Assembly (NCBI RefSeq): GCF_021440195.1
Contig: NZ_JAJTSZ010000001.1
Coordinates: forward strand, 248,001-312,000
DNA: 64,000 nt
Source: Dyadobacter sp. CY356
GTDB taxonomy: Bacteria > Bacteroidota > Bacteroidia > Cytophagales > Spirosomataceae
Direction of reading: 5' to 3'
Each line of letters opens with the position of its first letter. The stretch's first letter is position 1. The notes under the pieces were generated by a model. It made no database searches. It saw only the letters and a list, made by a program, of their open reading frames with translations, and was not told the origin of the DNA. The position numbers and the translations under genes are program-made. Positions 16,638 to 26,147 of the stretch are shown piece by piece.

Positions 16638-17962
16638 TTTTTCGCAGCCCGTTTAATCGGCCTTCCATATTTTGCCATTTTCTCTGCCGCATGGTCTCTG
16701 CGGACATTTACCTTTTTGTTCTTGTCAATTTTCTCATGAAAAGCCGCGCCAACAGTTCCTTTTTTAGGAAGTTTAATGTCGACCGTTTTCATATAGATAT
16801 GAGGCTTTTCATTTTCAGTAAGGATATCCGATATTTTAAGATTTTCCGGCAGCGGAAGCATAGGAATTTCATAATTCATCAGTGCTTCAATACCTTCCTG
16901 AAATTCCTTTTCCTTTTCTGTTACAAATGTAATCGCGATCCCTTTTTTGTCAGCCCGGCCCGTTCTTCCGATACGGTGAATGTAATTTTCAGGTACTTCG
17001 GGAACATCGAAATTGAAAACGTGAGAAACCTCCGCCACATCCAACCCTCTGGCAATAATGTCCGTCGCGATTAGTAATCTGTAATTTCCTTCGTGAAATT
17101 GTTTGACACTATTGAAACGGTGGTTTTGTTCCTTATTAGAATGTATCACACCAATTTTGTCAGGAAATTTCCTTTCCAATTGTCCGAATAAAAGATCAGC
17201 CAAATGTTTGGTAGCGGCAAAAACGAGTACCTTGGACATATCCTCATTTTCACTTAAAAGCAATTCTAACAAATTTACTTTGGTGTAAAAATTAGGAACG
17301 TCATAAGCCATTTGCTCAATATTTTCCAGAGGCGTTCCGACAGGAGCTGCTTCAATGCGGACGGGATTATTGAAATATGTCTGCATCAATACTTCTACTT
17401 CCGGAATTAAAGTTGCAGAAAATAAAAGATTTTGTCTTTTCTGAGGCAGAAGATCCAGGATATTTTTGAGCTGTGTCCGAAAGCCAAGATTCAGCATTTC
17501 ATCTACTTCATCAATAACCAGTTTCTTTATATTTTTTGTTTTTAAAGAGCCGTTCATAGCCAGATCCACCAAACGTCCCGGCGTTGCGACAACTACATCC
17601 GCTCCGTTTTTTAATTCGGCCATCTGTACTTTAATATTTCCGCCGCCATAAACCCCAACTGCGGTCAGGGTCATATAAGCAGCCAGTTTCTTCACTTCTT
17701 CTACCACCTGCACAACTAGTTCGCGCGTAGGAACAATGATGAGAAGCTGAGGCAAGCGATCTTTGGAAAACTGTATTTGACGAAGTGTCGGTAATAAATA
17801 AGCAAAGGTTTTTCCTGTTCCCGTCTGGGCAATTCCACATACATCTTTACCGGACATCATAACAGAAAAAACTTTTTCCTGAATGGTTGTCGGCGTAGTA
17901 TAACCAAGATCCTCTAATGCGTTCAGTAGCGGCCTGGTGAGATTTAATTCTTCAAAAGTCAT
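16634..17962 (-). CDS. DEAD-box ATP-dependent RNA helicase (RhlE-like)
   Basis: 442 residues with the full set of motifs: Q-motif region TTPTTIQEKVF, motif I AQTGTGKT, Ia PTRELVVQ, Ib ATPGRL, II DEVD (Val in place of the usual Ala of DEAD), III SAT, IV/V in IATDIIARGLD, and VI HRIGRTGR. The basic C-terminal tail (KIDKNKKVNVRRDH) probably binds RNA. Family proteins unwind short RNA duplexes in ribosome assembly or RNA decay. Monocistronic. Confidence 0.93.
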   Translation of the reverse strand: MTFEELNLTRPLLNALEDLGYTTPTTIQEKVFSVMMSGKDVCGIAQTGTGKTFAYLLPTLRQIQFSKDRLPQLLIIVPTRELVVQVVEEVKKLAAYMTLTAVGVYGGGNIKVQMAELKNGADVVVATPGRLVDLAMNGSLKTKNIKKLVIDEVDEMLNLGFRTQLKNILDLLPQKRQNLLFSATLIPEVEVLMQTYFNNPVRIEAAPVGTPLENIEQMAYDVPNFYTKVNLLELLLSENEDMSKVLVFAATKHLADLLFGQLERKFPDKIGVIHSNKEQNHRFNSVKQFHEGNYRLLIATDIIARGLDVAEVSHVFNFDVPEVPENYIHRIGRTGRADKKGIAITFVTEKEKEFQEGIEALMNYEIPMLPLPENLKISDILTENEKPHIYMKTVDIKLPKKGTVGAAFHEKIDKNKKVNVRRDHAAEKMAKYGRPIKRAAKK

Positions 17963-18009
17963 AACACAATCCTAAATAATCCGCAAAGGTAATTCTAATT
18001 TCCTGATTT

Positions 18010-18366
18010 TTACATTTTTGTATAAAGCCAGGCCCACCAGATCAATGCAAATTGTAAAGGTAAACGAAGTATGGCGATCCACAGATATGGATTTTGTTCT
18101 TTATAAAAAGTAACCGCCATTTGGATATTGGCAGGGAAAACGGCAATCAATAATAAAATTAAAAGCCAGGCTCCGATGTGTCTGGAGGCTGGAATGGCTA
18201 GTAGTATTGCAAATAAAATTTCACAAACTCCGCTTATGTGCACAATTTCGAGTGGGTAGGGAAGGAATTTCGGGACTATGCTCACAAACATTTTTGGCTT
18301 TGTGAAATGTGTGATGCCTGCAAAAATGAAAAATGCAGACATGAGGTAGAGGAAGAAGTGTTTCAT
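18010..18366 (-). CDS. DoxX-like small membrane protein
   Basis: 118 residues from the ATG at 18366 (MKHFFLYLMSAFFIFAGITHF); an upstream open frame to 18435 is less likely because it breaks the membrane-start pattern. Four hydrophobic segments and the motif AGITHFTKPKMFVSIVPKFL, then HISGVCEILFAILLA and LQFALIWWAWLY, match the DoxX-like family of small inner-membrane proteins. Function not established for this branch. Confidence 0.8.
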   Translation of the reverse strand: MKHFFLYLMSAFFIFAGITHFTKPKMFVSIVPKFLPYPLEIVHISGVCEILFAILLAIPASRHIGAWLLILLLIAVFPANIQMAVTFYKEQNPYLWIAILRLPLQFALIWWAWLYTKM

Positions 18367-18445
18367 AAGATAGATAGTGAAATTATATAAATTGAAATAT
18401 TTACAAATGGCCATAAGCCATGAGAACTTTGGCATTAGTCAATTC

Positions 18446-18910
18446 CTATTCAATCCCCAATAAATAAAAATCCCCATCAGGAGATTCCCCGTCAGAAATA
18501 ATTTCCCAGCCCTGGGAAGCATAAAATTTCAGGGCATTTTTATTTGCCTGTAAACATTTCAAAGTTGCTGGCCGGCCGGTTCTTGCCAGACAGGCCTTTA
18601 AAAGAGATTTGCCTACTCCATGGCCGATAAAATCCGGATGAATAAACAGAGAATGAATGAAATTATCAGGCAGCCACCACGCAATAAAACCTATTGGCTC
18701 GTGATCCGATAGGGCTACTAAAACCTCTTCTTCCTGTATTGCTGCGTCAAAATCTTCCAGTTTTAAAGTGTCAGCATCCAGCCATGGAAAAGCGAGTTTA
18801 CGTGATTCCAGATAGATGTGGCGCAGCGATTCTCTGTCTTCCGGATTATAGTCGCGGACGGTCCAGAATATTTCGTTTTTGTTTGATTTCAATTTCTCCA
18901 ATTTTCGCAA
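18446..18910 (-). CDS. GNAT family N-acetyltransferase
   Basis: 154 residues. The GNAT core is visible: VRDYNPEDRESLRHIYLES at the start, VALSDHEPIGFIAWW, the acetyl-CoA motif HPDFIGHGVGKSLLKACL (the R/QxxGxG/A loop), and the end FYASQGWEIISDGES. Substrate unknown. It lies upstream of the DoxX-like gene on the same strand. Confidence 0.88.
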   Translation of the reverse strand: MRKLEKLKSNKNEIFWTVRDYNPEDRESLRHIYLESRKLAFPWLDADTLKLEDFDAAIQEEEVLVALSDHEPIGFIAWWLPDNFIHSLFIHPDFIGHGVGKSLLKACLARTGRPATLKCLQANKNALKFYASQGWEIISDGESPDGDFYLLGIE

Positions 18911-19218
18911 GCTGTATCATTTCTTATCTTGAACAGATATAGTAATTTATTTTCTAAAACTGTACCCAATGTTACGAATTTATAATCTTGTCAAATAAAG
19001 CCGCGTTGTTTCTCCTTCGTTCATTTTATTTAAATTAGATTTGCATTGATTTGCTGATCAAATAAATGAGCATCTTATAAGAAAGAAAGCCGGGTTGAAG
19101 GCGTTTTTAATAACATTCTCAGTGTTTTATTGGAACAATTATCGACCGTGATATCTTGTATTATGGCAGCATCTGTTTTGTTGAATTGCCGTTATGAAAT
19201 GTTTTTAATTTTAGTGGA
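18911..19218. other. 308-bp divergent intergenic region
   Basis: Between the GNAT gene (leftward) and the beta-ketoacyl synthase gene (rightward). AT-rich, no RNA gene or strong hairpin. A weak box TAATTTTA lies just before the synthase ATG. Confidence 0.4.
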
Positions 19219-20481
19219 ATGAAACTTGTCGGACAATTAAACCGGGTTGTAATTACCGGACTTGGCGCTTTGACACCGCTGGGGAATAATATAAATGACT
19301 TCTGGGGTGCGTTGGTTAATGGTGTAAGCGGTGCAGCAGAAATTACAAAATTTGATACTACAAATTTCAAAACAAAGTTTGCCTGTGAAATTAAGGGCTT
19401 CAATCCACAGGATTTTTTTGATAGAAACGACGCAAGAAAGTATGATCCCTTTACCCAGTACGCATTGGTTTCGGTTGCCGAAGCTTTAAAAAATGCGGAC
19501 GTTGATTTTGACAAACTGAACAAAAACCGCATCGGAGTTATCTGGGGAAGTGCAAATGGCGGAACTTCAACTTTCCAGGATGCAGTTTCTGAATATACAA
19601 CCGGGAATGGCATACCACGTTTTAATCCCTATTTTTATCCCAAAATGATTGTTGACATCGCCTCCGGTGTCATTTCTATTAAATACGGTTTACGTGGTGT
19701 AAATTTTACATCCGTATCTGCCTGTGCGAGTGCTAATACAGCGATCATTGAAGCATTTAATTTTATTCAGTGGGGGAAAGCGGATATGATTATCACGGGT
19801 GGTTCGGAGGCTTCTATTTATGAAGTTTCTATCGGCGGTTTTAATGCGACAAAAGCATTATCTACAAATAACGAAAATGCAAAGACTGCATGTAAACCGT
19901 TTGATCCTGACCGTGATGGCTTTGTAATGGGAGAGGGCGCAGGTGCTTTAATTCTTGAAAGTTATGAACACGCGGTAAGTCGCGGAGCCAATATCATTGC
20001 AGAAATTGTTGGGGGCGGAATGACCGCAGATGCGTTTCACCTGACCAGTACCCATCCGGAAGGAGCGGGAACAACAGCCGCTATGTTTCTTTCATTGGAA
20101 GAAGCGGGAATTTCTGCTGCACAGATTGACTATCTCAATGTGCACGGAACGGCTTCATCAGTGGGTGATATTAGTGAACTGCAATCGATTAAAACTGTTT
20201 TCGGACTGGATACCAATCTTAGTATAAGTGCTACAAAGTCGATGACGGGCCATTTACTTGGTGCAGCCGGCGCAATAGAAGCCATTGCCTGTATCAAGGC
20301 TGTCGAAAATGACATTATTCCACCGACAATCAATACGCAAAAACTGGAACCTGAATTTGAGGGAAGGCTTGATCTTACCTTAGGTAAATCGAAAAATAAA
20401 ACGGTTCATTATGCCATGAACAATACGCTTGGTTTTGGCGGTCATATCGCTTCCAGTATTTTTACCAAGTTTAAGGAATAG
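19219..20481 (+). CDS. Beta-ketoacyl-ACP synthase II-like (FabF-like)
   Basis: 420 residues of the condensing-enzyme family, which extends acyl chains on acyl carrier protein with malonyl-ACP. The catalytic triad is present: Cys169 in SACASANTA, His309 in NVHGTAS and His345 in MTGHLLGAAG; the gatekeeper region and GFGGH near the C-terminus are also intact. No acp, fabD or fabG gene lies nearby, so it is probably not the housekeeping fab-cluster copy. It ends at a strong terminator. Confidence 0.9.
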   Translation: MKLVGQLNRVVITGLGALTPLGNNINDFWGALVNGVSGAAEITKFDTTNFKTKFACEIKGFNPQDFFDRNDARKYDPFTQYALVSVAEALKNADVDFDKLNKNRIGVIWGSANGGTSTFQDAVSEYTTGNGIPRFNPYFYPKMIVDIASGVISIKYGLRGVNFTSVSACASANTAIIEAFNFIQWGKADMIITGGSEASIYEVSIGGFNATKALSTNNENAKTACKPFDPDRDGFVMGEGAGALILESYEHAVSRGANIIAEIVGGGMTADAFHLTSTHPEGAGTTAAMFLSLEEAGISAAQIDYLNVHGTASSVGDISELQSIKTVFGLDTNLSISATKSMTGHLLGAAGAIEAIACIKAVENDIIPPTINTQKLEPEFEGRLDLTLGKSKNKTVHYAMNNTLGFGGHIASSIFTKFKE

Positions 20482-20527
20482 ATTTTCTAAAGTAATTTTG
20501 AAATAAATTTCAATTTGATAAAACCAT

Positions 20528-20559
20528 AAAAAAAGCATCCGTTTCGGGATGCTTTTTTT
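20528..20559 (+). terminator. Terminator after the FabF-like gene
   Basis: AAAAAGCATCC / GGATGCTTTTTTT with a short GTTTCG loop; A and T runs on both sides make it work in both directions between converging genes. Confidence 0.88.
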
Positions 20560-20582
20560 GTTTATCGATGAAGTGTAATATT

Positions 20583-21224
20583 TTATCGTGTTCTCAACCG
20601 ACCACTTTTTTTATCATAAGTACCCAATGGGAAACTCAATCCAAGATTAATGCCAAAGTTGCGATTTTGAATGTTGCTGCCCGTGTCTTTAGTTACATCC
20701 AAAAGTCCAAGTCCGTATCTAACATCAAAATTGAGCCACACTTTACGTGTCAGTTCATAGTTCAATCCCAGACCACCTGTTAGTCCCAGGTCAAAAACGT
20801 TATAAACACGACTGTCTGCATTGCCATTAATGTTATTTCCGTTGATATCTTTTGCACTAACAAGGAAGTTCAGACTTGGTCCAAGAAATACTTTTGGACG
20901 AAGACGGTCACCATATTGTCCGAAGAAGTAAGTGAAAAGCAACGGAACCTGTACGTAGTTCAAATTAATTTCATCTCTTTTATCATTGATTTTGGCACCA
21001 AGCTGTGTATATAGTATTTGTCCGCTGAAGCCAAATCCTTTTTTTGAACTGTAATTATAAAAAGCACCGATTGTCAAACCTGGTTTAACTTCTGTTTTAC
21101 TTGTGCTTCCGTGAAAGTTAGCCAGCGAAACACCTGCGATCGGGCCTATGGAAACATTTTCCTGTGCAAATGCCTGGGATATTCCCAGAGAAAGAGATAA
21201 TAGTAGAATAATACAATTTTTCAT
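20583..21224 (-). CDS. PorT-like outer-membrane beta-barrel protein
   Basis: 213 residues with a signal peptide ending AFAQ (about residue 20). The mature protein begins NVSIGPIAGVSLANF and shows the strand pattern of the phylum's OMP_b-brl families (GLTIGAFYNY, FSGQILYTQLGAK, LNYVQVPLLFTYFF, YELTRKVWLNFDVRYGLGL). The LNYVQVPL element is especially typical. A small structural or assembly barrel is likely; no function can be assigned. Confidence 0.85.
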   Translation of the reverse strand: MKNCIILLLSLSLGISQAFAQENVSIGPIAGVSLANFHGSTSKTEVKPGLTIGAFYNYSSKKGFGFSGQILYTQLGAKINDKRDEINLNYVQVPLLFTYFFGQYGDRLRPKVFLGPSLNFLVSAKDINGNNINGNADSRVYNVFDLGLTGGLGLNYELTRKVWLNFDVRYGLGLLDVTKDTGSNIQNRNFGINLGLSFPLGTYDKKSGRLRTR

Positions 21225-21408
21225 GTAGGTACGTTTAAGTTAATTCAAAACGTACTTATCAATTTATATTCCAGTGAAGCTATTCTCGGCGGATTTTACT
21301 TATTTAGTTTGTTATCAGCAATATAATTAATTAGCGGAATTTTTACAATAGTAGATAATTTAGAGAAATTGGGGTGTGTTATCCACACCTTATATCAAAT
21401 TACCACAT

Positions 21409-22497
21409 TCAGAAGTCATCTTCGTCATCAAAAACTGCTGTATTTGGTATCTCGTATGTCTTCAAAAAAGCTTTCAGGACACTGGGCTCTTTCCATTTTT
21501 TCAGCGTTAACTTAATTTCTTTTATCTCCGCCTTCACTTCATTAATGTTGGTGTTAAATTTAACAACAACTGTCGTCATCGAATTGGCGTGCTGAGGATT
21601 TAACCCGCATAAATAGGAAATCTGTTCTTGTATTTCTTCTTTCTCTTTTTCCAGTTCTTCAACCTGTTCTTTCAATACCAGATTGTAATAAGTCAGCTGC
21701 TCTTTCCCCAGATTTTCAAGGTGATCCTGATCAATTCTTTCAAACTCAATCTGTAACTTCAACAATTCCAGCAGGTTGTTTTCCTGATAGGTTTGTGTAA
21801 CACGCTGCATGATTTCTGTTTTCCGGATTTTTTCAGCTTCGTCCGTTTCGCGGTCGGGATGGAATGCTTTCACCAAATCCATATAAACCGTTCTCACGGA
21901 TTTTGTCGTTTTTTGCTTTGTTAATATCTTTCTCGCTTCCTTTGCCTGTTCTGCAAAAGCTTTTGCTTTTTCTGCTCTTAATTCTTCCTTGATCCGGATT
22001 TGTTCTTCCTCACTCAGTTCATAAAAATTTTCAGGAACAGTTTCTTCGTCTATTATGTCATTTTCTTCTGCTAGTAATTTACTGTCGATCAGCTGTGAAT
22101 CAGCTCTTTTCAATTCGTTAAGCGCAGTATCAAAACTGACTTCACTGTATTTATTAAAAAGCGGAATGAGCTCTTCAAATTTATAATTGACGATCAGGTC
22201 AAAAGAAATTTCTGAGATCAGGTAGGCGAGTTTGGTCAGATATGCTTTTCTATATAAATCCTTTTCGTAAGTCCGGTCCATCAGTTTTACCAGCTCCACA
22301 CGAAACGACTGATACTCCATCACGATCGGATTATATTCGTTTTGTACGCGCTCAATTAAAAGATAATAGGTTGCGCGTAACTCAGGAATCAATTTATCCA
22401 ACTGTTCAATTTTTTCGGATAACTGATTGAATTCTTTTTGACGTTTATTCAAAACGGTCTTTGGCTGCCCAATACGCAGCACACTTGATCTTTGCAT
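21409..22497 (-). CDS. Coiled-coil protein with an internal J-domain-like segment
   Basis: 362 residues, no signal peptide or membrane segment. Residues 15-75 and 255-345 are rich in heptad-like Glu/Lys/Leu (LKEQVEELEKEKEEIQEQI), typical of coiled coils. In the middle, VYMDLVKAFHPDRETDEAEK (about 204-223) with HPD at 213-215, followed by KIRKTEIMQRVTQTYQEN, matches helices II and III of a DnaJ J-domain. J-domains stimulate DnaK ATPase through HPD. There is no Gly/Phe or zinc part. I do not recognise a named family; a DnaK co-factor for a particular client is an inference. Confidence 0.7.
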   Translation of the reverse strand: MQRSSVLRIGQPKTVLNKRQKEFNQLSEKIEQLDKLIPELRATYYLLIERVQNEYNPIVMEYQSFRVELVKLMDRTYEKDLYRKAYLTKLAYLISEISFDLIVNYKFEELIPLFNKYSEVSFDTALNELKRADSQLIDSKLLAEENDIIDEETVPENFYELSEEEQIRIKEELRAEKAKAFAEQAKEARKILTKQKTTKSVRTVYMDLVKAFHPDRETDEAEKIRKTEIMQRVTQTYQENNLLELLKLQIEFERIDQDHLENLGKEQLTYYNLVLKEQVEELEKEKEEIQEQISYLCGLNPQHANSMTTVVVKFNTNINEVKAEIKEIKLTLKKWKEPSVLKAFLKTYEIPNTAVFDDEDDF

Positions 22498-22575
22498 AAT
22501 TTTATTTTAATGTATACAAATAACTTTTTTAGCTATTTGTAAGTTTCCAATATTATGGACATTCAGTTTTTCTTA

Positions 22576-22608
22576 CCCGTCGGACGGCGAAAAAAGCCGT
22601 CCGACGGG
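22576..22608. repeat. Strong hairpin, 13-bp perfect stem
   Basis: CCCGTCGGACGGC / GCCGTCCGACGGG around loop GAAAAAA. GC-rich in an AT-rich intergenic region. Paired with a related, inverted hairpin 67 bases further on. Confidence 0.85.
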
Positions 22609-22675
22609 CTGCCGCTCTGACCTTGAAAGAAACCTAATGAAGAACTTTTACTGTAATAAAGCCGGCTTACGAGCC

Positions 22676-22710
22676 ACCGGACCGACGGTTTTTTCTACCG
22701 TCGGACCGGT
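22676..22710. repeat. Second strong hairpin, inverted relative to the first
   Basis: ACCGGACCGACGGT / ACCGTCGGACCGGT with one central A-A mismatch and a loop that reads AGAAAAA on the minus strand. It lies 36 bases past the end of the EamA gene and on the minus strand could act as its terminator, though no strong T-run follows. Confidence 0.85.
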
Positions 22711-22746
22711 ATAAAAAGTTTCTAAATCTGAAAATAAATTAAAGTC

Positions 22747-23670
22747 TTAAAACCCCAACTCCTGATAAGAAATTAAAACAATAGCCACAACGGCCAAAGC
22801 CAAACCCAATCGATTCAAATTATTTAATTTCTCCTTATACAAAATCCAGGCAGCGAGAGAAGAAACGAGCATACTCAGAATATTATAGATTGGAAAAACA
22901 AAGGCGGCACTATTTCCAAATGATCCCAGTGCTAACAACAAAAAATAGAGTGAAAGGAAGTTAGGTACTCCCAATATCAACCCGCCGATTACACTTCTTA
23001 ATTCCAGTTTTTCTCCGCCGAAAACAATTTTGTAAAGCAAAACCAGCGTTCCGATCAGGATAGCGCCGGAGCAGGCAATGATCATGAAAAGCGTGGTCTG
23101 CTCCGGACGGTAATACGACATGGTCAGATAATTGATCAGCGTATTATTTGTCCCGCTTGCCAGAAAAGTGAAAACCGGAAGAAGCCAGGCGTAAGAAATT
23201 ACTGAAACCCGAAGCGGTTGGCCATCTTCAAATTCGGTTGTTTTTTGCTGTTTTTGAATCGCTCCCAGGGCCAGAGCCGCAAGCGCGATAAGCAGTCCGG
23301 CGTAATTAAGAAGAGTAAAATCCTTATTTGTATTTTTAAAAATTAAAAGCCCAAATAAAACCGGAATCACCAGCGACATATTTCCTGCCAGAGAAGCCGC
23401 TGTCACGCTTACTTTCTGGGCCGTTAATCCGATAGACATGAATGCTATCACAAACAGCGTTCCCAGTGCCAAAGTCAATAGGGTTCCTTCCGAATTCCAC
23501 TGAATTTCCTGAAAAGCTTTCAGGTCCGGTGTGAGAAAAAGACCGGTTACGACACAGGAATAATAATTAAAAACAACCGCATGAAAAGAATTAACCTGAT
23601 AGCGCGGATAGGCGCGCATGATCATGTAAAGCGCAACAGTAAAAATTACGGCCAGTAAAAAGTACAACAT
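22747..23670 (-). CDS. EamA/DMT family transporter
   Basis: 307 residues with about ten hydrophobic segments in two repeats of five, as in the drug/metabolite transporter superfamily: first repeat to GLLIALAALALGAIQKQQK, second from YAWLLPVFTFLASGTNN to VVAIVLISYQELGF. Substrate unknown. Starts 12 bases after the purN stop on the same strand, so the two genes are probably co-transcribed. Confidence 0.85.
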   Translation of the reverse strand: MLYFLLAVIFTVALYMIMRAYPRYQVNSFHAVVFNYYSCVVTGLFLTPDLKAFQEIQWNSEGTLLTLALGTLFVIAFMSIGLTAQKVSVTAASLAGNMSLVIPVLFGLLIFKNTNKDFTLLNYAGLLIALAALALGAIQKQQKTTEFEDGQPLRVSVISYAWLLPVFTFLASGTNNTLINYLTMSYYRPEQTTLFMIIACSGAILIGTLVLLYKIVFGGEKLELRSVIGGLILGVPNFLSLYFLLLALGSFGNSAAFVFPIYNILSMLVSSLAAWILYKEKLNNLNRLGLALAVVAIVLISYQELGF

Positions 23671-23682
23671 TGTAAGATTAAC

Positions 23683-24255
23683 TTAACTCAGTTTTGATAC
23701 GATTTCATCAATTACTCTTGGGAAATGTACATGTTCCAGCACCTGCACTTTTCTGGCAACATCGTCCGGTGTATCTGATTCCGCAACTTCACAAGAAGCC
23801 TGGAAAATGATATTCCCCTCATCGTAATTTTCATTCACAAAATGGATTGTTATACCTGATTCTTTTTCAGCGTTGGTAACTACCGCTTCGTGAACAAAAT
23901 GTCCATACATCCCTTTTCCACCATATTTGGGAAGTAAAGCAGGATGGATATTGACCATTTTCTCTGAATAGGTTCCAAGTAAAGAAGCAGGAATGAGCAT
24001 CATAAAACCAGCCAGAACGATTAAATCGATATGATTATTTTTTAATAATTCTAAAATACGGTCTGTTTCATAAAAGGTTTTTCTATCAAAAACAACAACA
24101 GGTATCTGGAACTTCCTGGCGCGTTGAATGACGCCTGCTTGTGGATTGTTTGTAAAAATAAGGTTAATCTGCACATCAGTGCGGCCTTCAAAATATTCAC
24201 AGATCTTTTCTGCATTCGAACCCGAACCTGACGCGAAAATGGCAATACGTTTCAT
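23683..24255 (-). CDS. purN: Phosphoribosylglycinamide formyltransferase
   Basis: 190 residues. Third step of purine synthesis, formylating GAR with 10-formyl-THF. Phosphate-binding loop ASGSGSNAEKI at the start; catalytic Asn and His in VNIHPALLPKYGGKGMYG; the later catalytic Asp lies in NENYDEGNII. Full family length. Followed closely by the EamA gene; no other pur gene in the window. Confidence 0.94.
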   Translation of the reverse strand: MKRIAIFASGSGSNAEKICEYFEGRTDVQINLIFTNNPQAGVIQRARKFQIPVVVFDRKTFYETDRILELLKNNHIDLIVLAGFMMLIPASLLGTYSEKMVNIHPALLPKYGGKGMYGHFVHEAVVTNAEKESGITIHFVNENYDEGNIIFQASCEVAESDTPDDVARKVQVLEHVHFPRVIDEIVSKLS

Positions 24256-24370
24256 TTAGTTGAAAGTGGAAAGTAGAGAGTTGAAAGTTGCCTTGCAGTG
24301 ATAAAGCCTGCATATGCTATATTGTATATTATGCTTTGAACTCCCTGTTTTAAATAATTTGGCAAAGCTA

Positions 24371-24411
24371 TAAAAAAATGAACGGCTTTCCGGGAATATC
24401 GAAAGCCGTTC
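24371..24411 (-). terminator. Terminator of the 24442-25137 gene
   Basis: Stem GAACGGCTTTC / GAAAGCCGTTC; on the minus strand it is followed by ATTTTTTTAT. Confidence 0.85.
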
Positions 24412-24441
24412 TCTCATTGGTTGCTGGTAACAATGCTGCTT

Positions 24442-25137
24442 TTAGTAAATTTTCGTCAGCTCGCTTCTGCTGATCAGTTTCCCTTTTCTGTATGATTCTG
24501 ATTTAATATCCCACAAAACACCCGGTGCTCTCCACGAAATTGTGTTGATGTCGAGGGTGATACCAAATCCAATTTTAGTCTCCATTTTAATATCATAAGA
24601 AATTTTGAAGGCGTCATAAGTGCCGGCAGGAACCGTAACTTTTTCCTGGGCTTCAACATTCCGGTTATAAATGGTCATATTCATCGTCATGTTCATCGGG
24701 CCGGATGCTCCTTCACCTTTTAAGGAGGCGTCTTTTAATTTCTGTCCTACACTCAGTTTTCCTGGGTATTCAATATTGGATGAGGTGAATTTCATATTGA
24801 AATTTTCAATAGATTTCATTTGTTGCTCATTGATTAAAGTGCTGGCATCCAATAGCAATGTGTTGCCGTTACACTTCATTAGATACGTATTTTTATACTG
24901 GGATTTCCCTTTTGCATCAAACGTTTCCATATCAATTGTGATCACTGACATGTCAGCTTCTGGTACAACTTTCACAATTTTATAAGTCATGCTGCTTGTC
25001 AATTTTCCTTTTGCATCATAATTGGCCATGTCAAAACCACCACCCGCCTGCATCTTGACACCCATACAATCCTGTGCGAAGGAACCGGAAATTGTCAAAA
25101 GCAAAAATGCTATAATTAGTAAAAATCTGTTTTTCAT
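24442..25137 (-). CDS. Exported protein of the TapB/DUF3108-like type
   Basis: 231 residues with a signal peptide ending GSFAQ. The mature part has repeated beta-strand pairs: MTYKIVKVVPEADMSVITID, YKNTYLMKCNGNTLLLDAS, a central YPGKLSVGQKLKDASLKGEG and VTVPAGTYDAFKISYDIK, the last a hallmark of DUF3108/TapB-like proteins, which are soluble periplasmic lipid-binding-like folds. Residue pattern MNMTMNMTIYNR is a local repeat. Monocistronic, with its own terminator. Function unknown. Confidence 0.7.
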   Translation of the reverse strand: MKNRFLLIIAFLLLTISGSFAQDCMGVKMQAGGGFDMANYDAKGKLTSSMTYKIVKVVPEADMSVITIDMETFDAKGKSQYKNTYLMKCNGNTLLLDASTLINEQQMKSIENFNMKFTSSNIEYPGKLSVGQKLKDASLKGEGASGPMNMTMNMTIYNRNVEAQEKVTVPAGTYDAFKISYDIKMETKIGFGITLDINTISWRAPGVLWDIKSESYRKGKLISRSELTKIY

Positions 25138-25265
25138 ATCGAAATAATTTAGGTTTTGTTAGTACGATGTAGATTGATTTTACAGAGAATGAACGATGAT
25201 TTGTGCCGTAAAATATGCTTAAAATGTCACTTTCTGAGAATCTTGTTATTGAACGGTTTTGGCTC

Positions 25266-26147
25266 TTACGCCCAAAGCATCGTTACCAAGCCTAAAAGCA
25301 TAATTAATTTGCAAAGGGAACTGATTTTTTTAAAATCCCGACGCGTATCTGATTGATTTAAAGAATAAACCAGCCAGCCAATAGGAATCAGTAACAATAG
25401 AAATAATACGGCCAGTACGTTGTTATTAAGCTTATCAGCCATGGCAAAAAGGGACGTAACGAAAACAAAGATTATTCCGTAAAGAAAATATTTCGTTCTG
25501 CGGATTCCCCAGATTATGGGCAGCGTCCGGCAGCCATGTGCCTCGTCACCACGGATATCTTCCATGTCCTTTACAATTTCCCTGATTAAAGTTATGAAAA
25601 AAGAGAATACGGCATAGATGAATACCAGCTTACGATTTGCCGGATAGTGTAGGGTGAGTATCAATAAGGTAGCTCCTGTCAAAAGTGATACGATAAGATT
25701 TCCAATGAATGGCGCGCGTTTGTAACGTTCAGAATAAAACCAGAGTGAGGTAATAGAAATCACATTAACCAGAAATATCCATGGACTAACGATCAAACCT
25801 AACGCAGCTCCCAAAACGTTTAAAACCTGGTGTGCGCCCATTGCCCAGCGCCGTTTGAGATATCGCCCCACCACAACCCGTTCTGGTTTGTTAACGATAT
25901 CGATTTTTATATCAAAATAATCGTTAATAATATAACCGGCTGCGGCAATACATACGGTTGACAGTGAAAGAACGAAAAGGTCAGGATCGCTGATGATTTC
26001 CTTCCATTCACTTCTGGGGCCAATCAATAAAATACGTGTGAGATACTGTGTGATGGCCACAATGAGCAGATTACTCATCCGAACCAAACGCACACTCCCG
26101 GTAACAAAATCCCGAATTCTCACTCTCGGTCTTACAGACACATCCAT
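25266..26147 (-). CDS. UbiA family prenyltransferase
   Basis: 293 residues with about eight membrane segments. Both Asp-rich motifs are present: NDYFDIKIDIVNKPERVVVG (first) and DMEDIRGDEAHGCRTLPI (second). These bind the prenyl diphosphate through magnesium. The NKPERVVVG pattern is the one seen in Bacteroidota proteins labelled geranylgeranylglycerol-phosphate geranylgeranyltransferase-like, but the acceptor here is not certain. No quinone gene adjoins it. Confidence 0.85.
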   Translation of the reverse strand: MDVSVRPRVRIRDFVTGSVRLVRMSNLLIVAITQYLTRILLIGPRSEWKEIISDPDLFVLSLSTVCIAAAGYIINDYFDIKIDIVNKPERVVVGRYLKRRWAMGAHQVLNVLGAALGLIVSPWIFLVNVISITSLWFYSERYKRAPFIGNLIVSLLTGATLLILTLHYPANRKLVFIYAVFSFFITLIREIVKDMEDIRGDEAHGCRTLPIIWGIRRTKYFLYGIIFVFVTSLFAMADKLNNNVLAVLFLLLLIPIGWLVYSLNQSDTRRDFKKISSLCKLIMLLGLVTMLWA

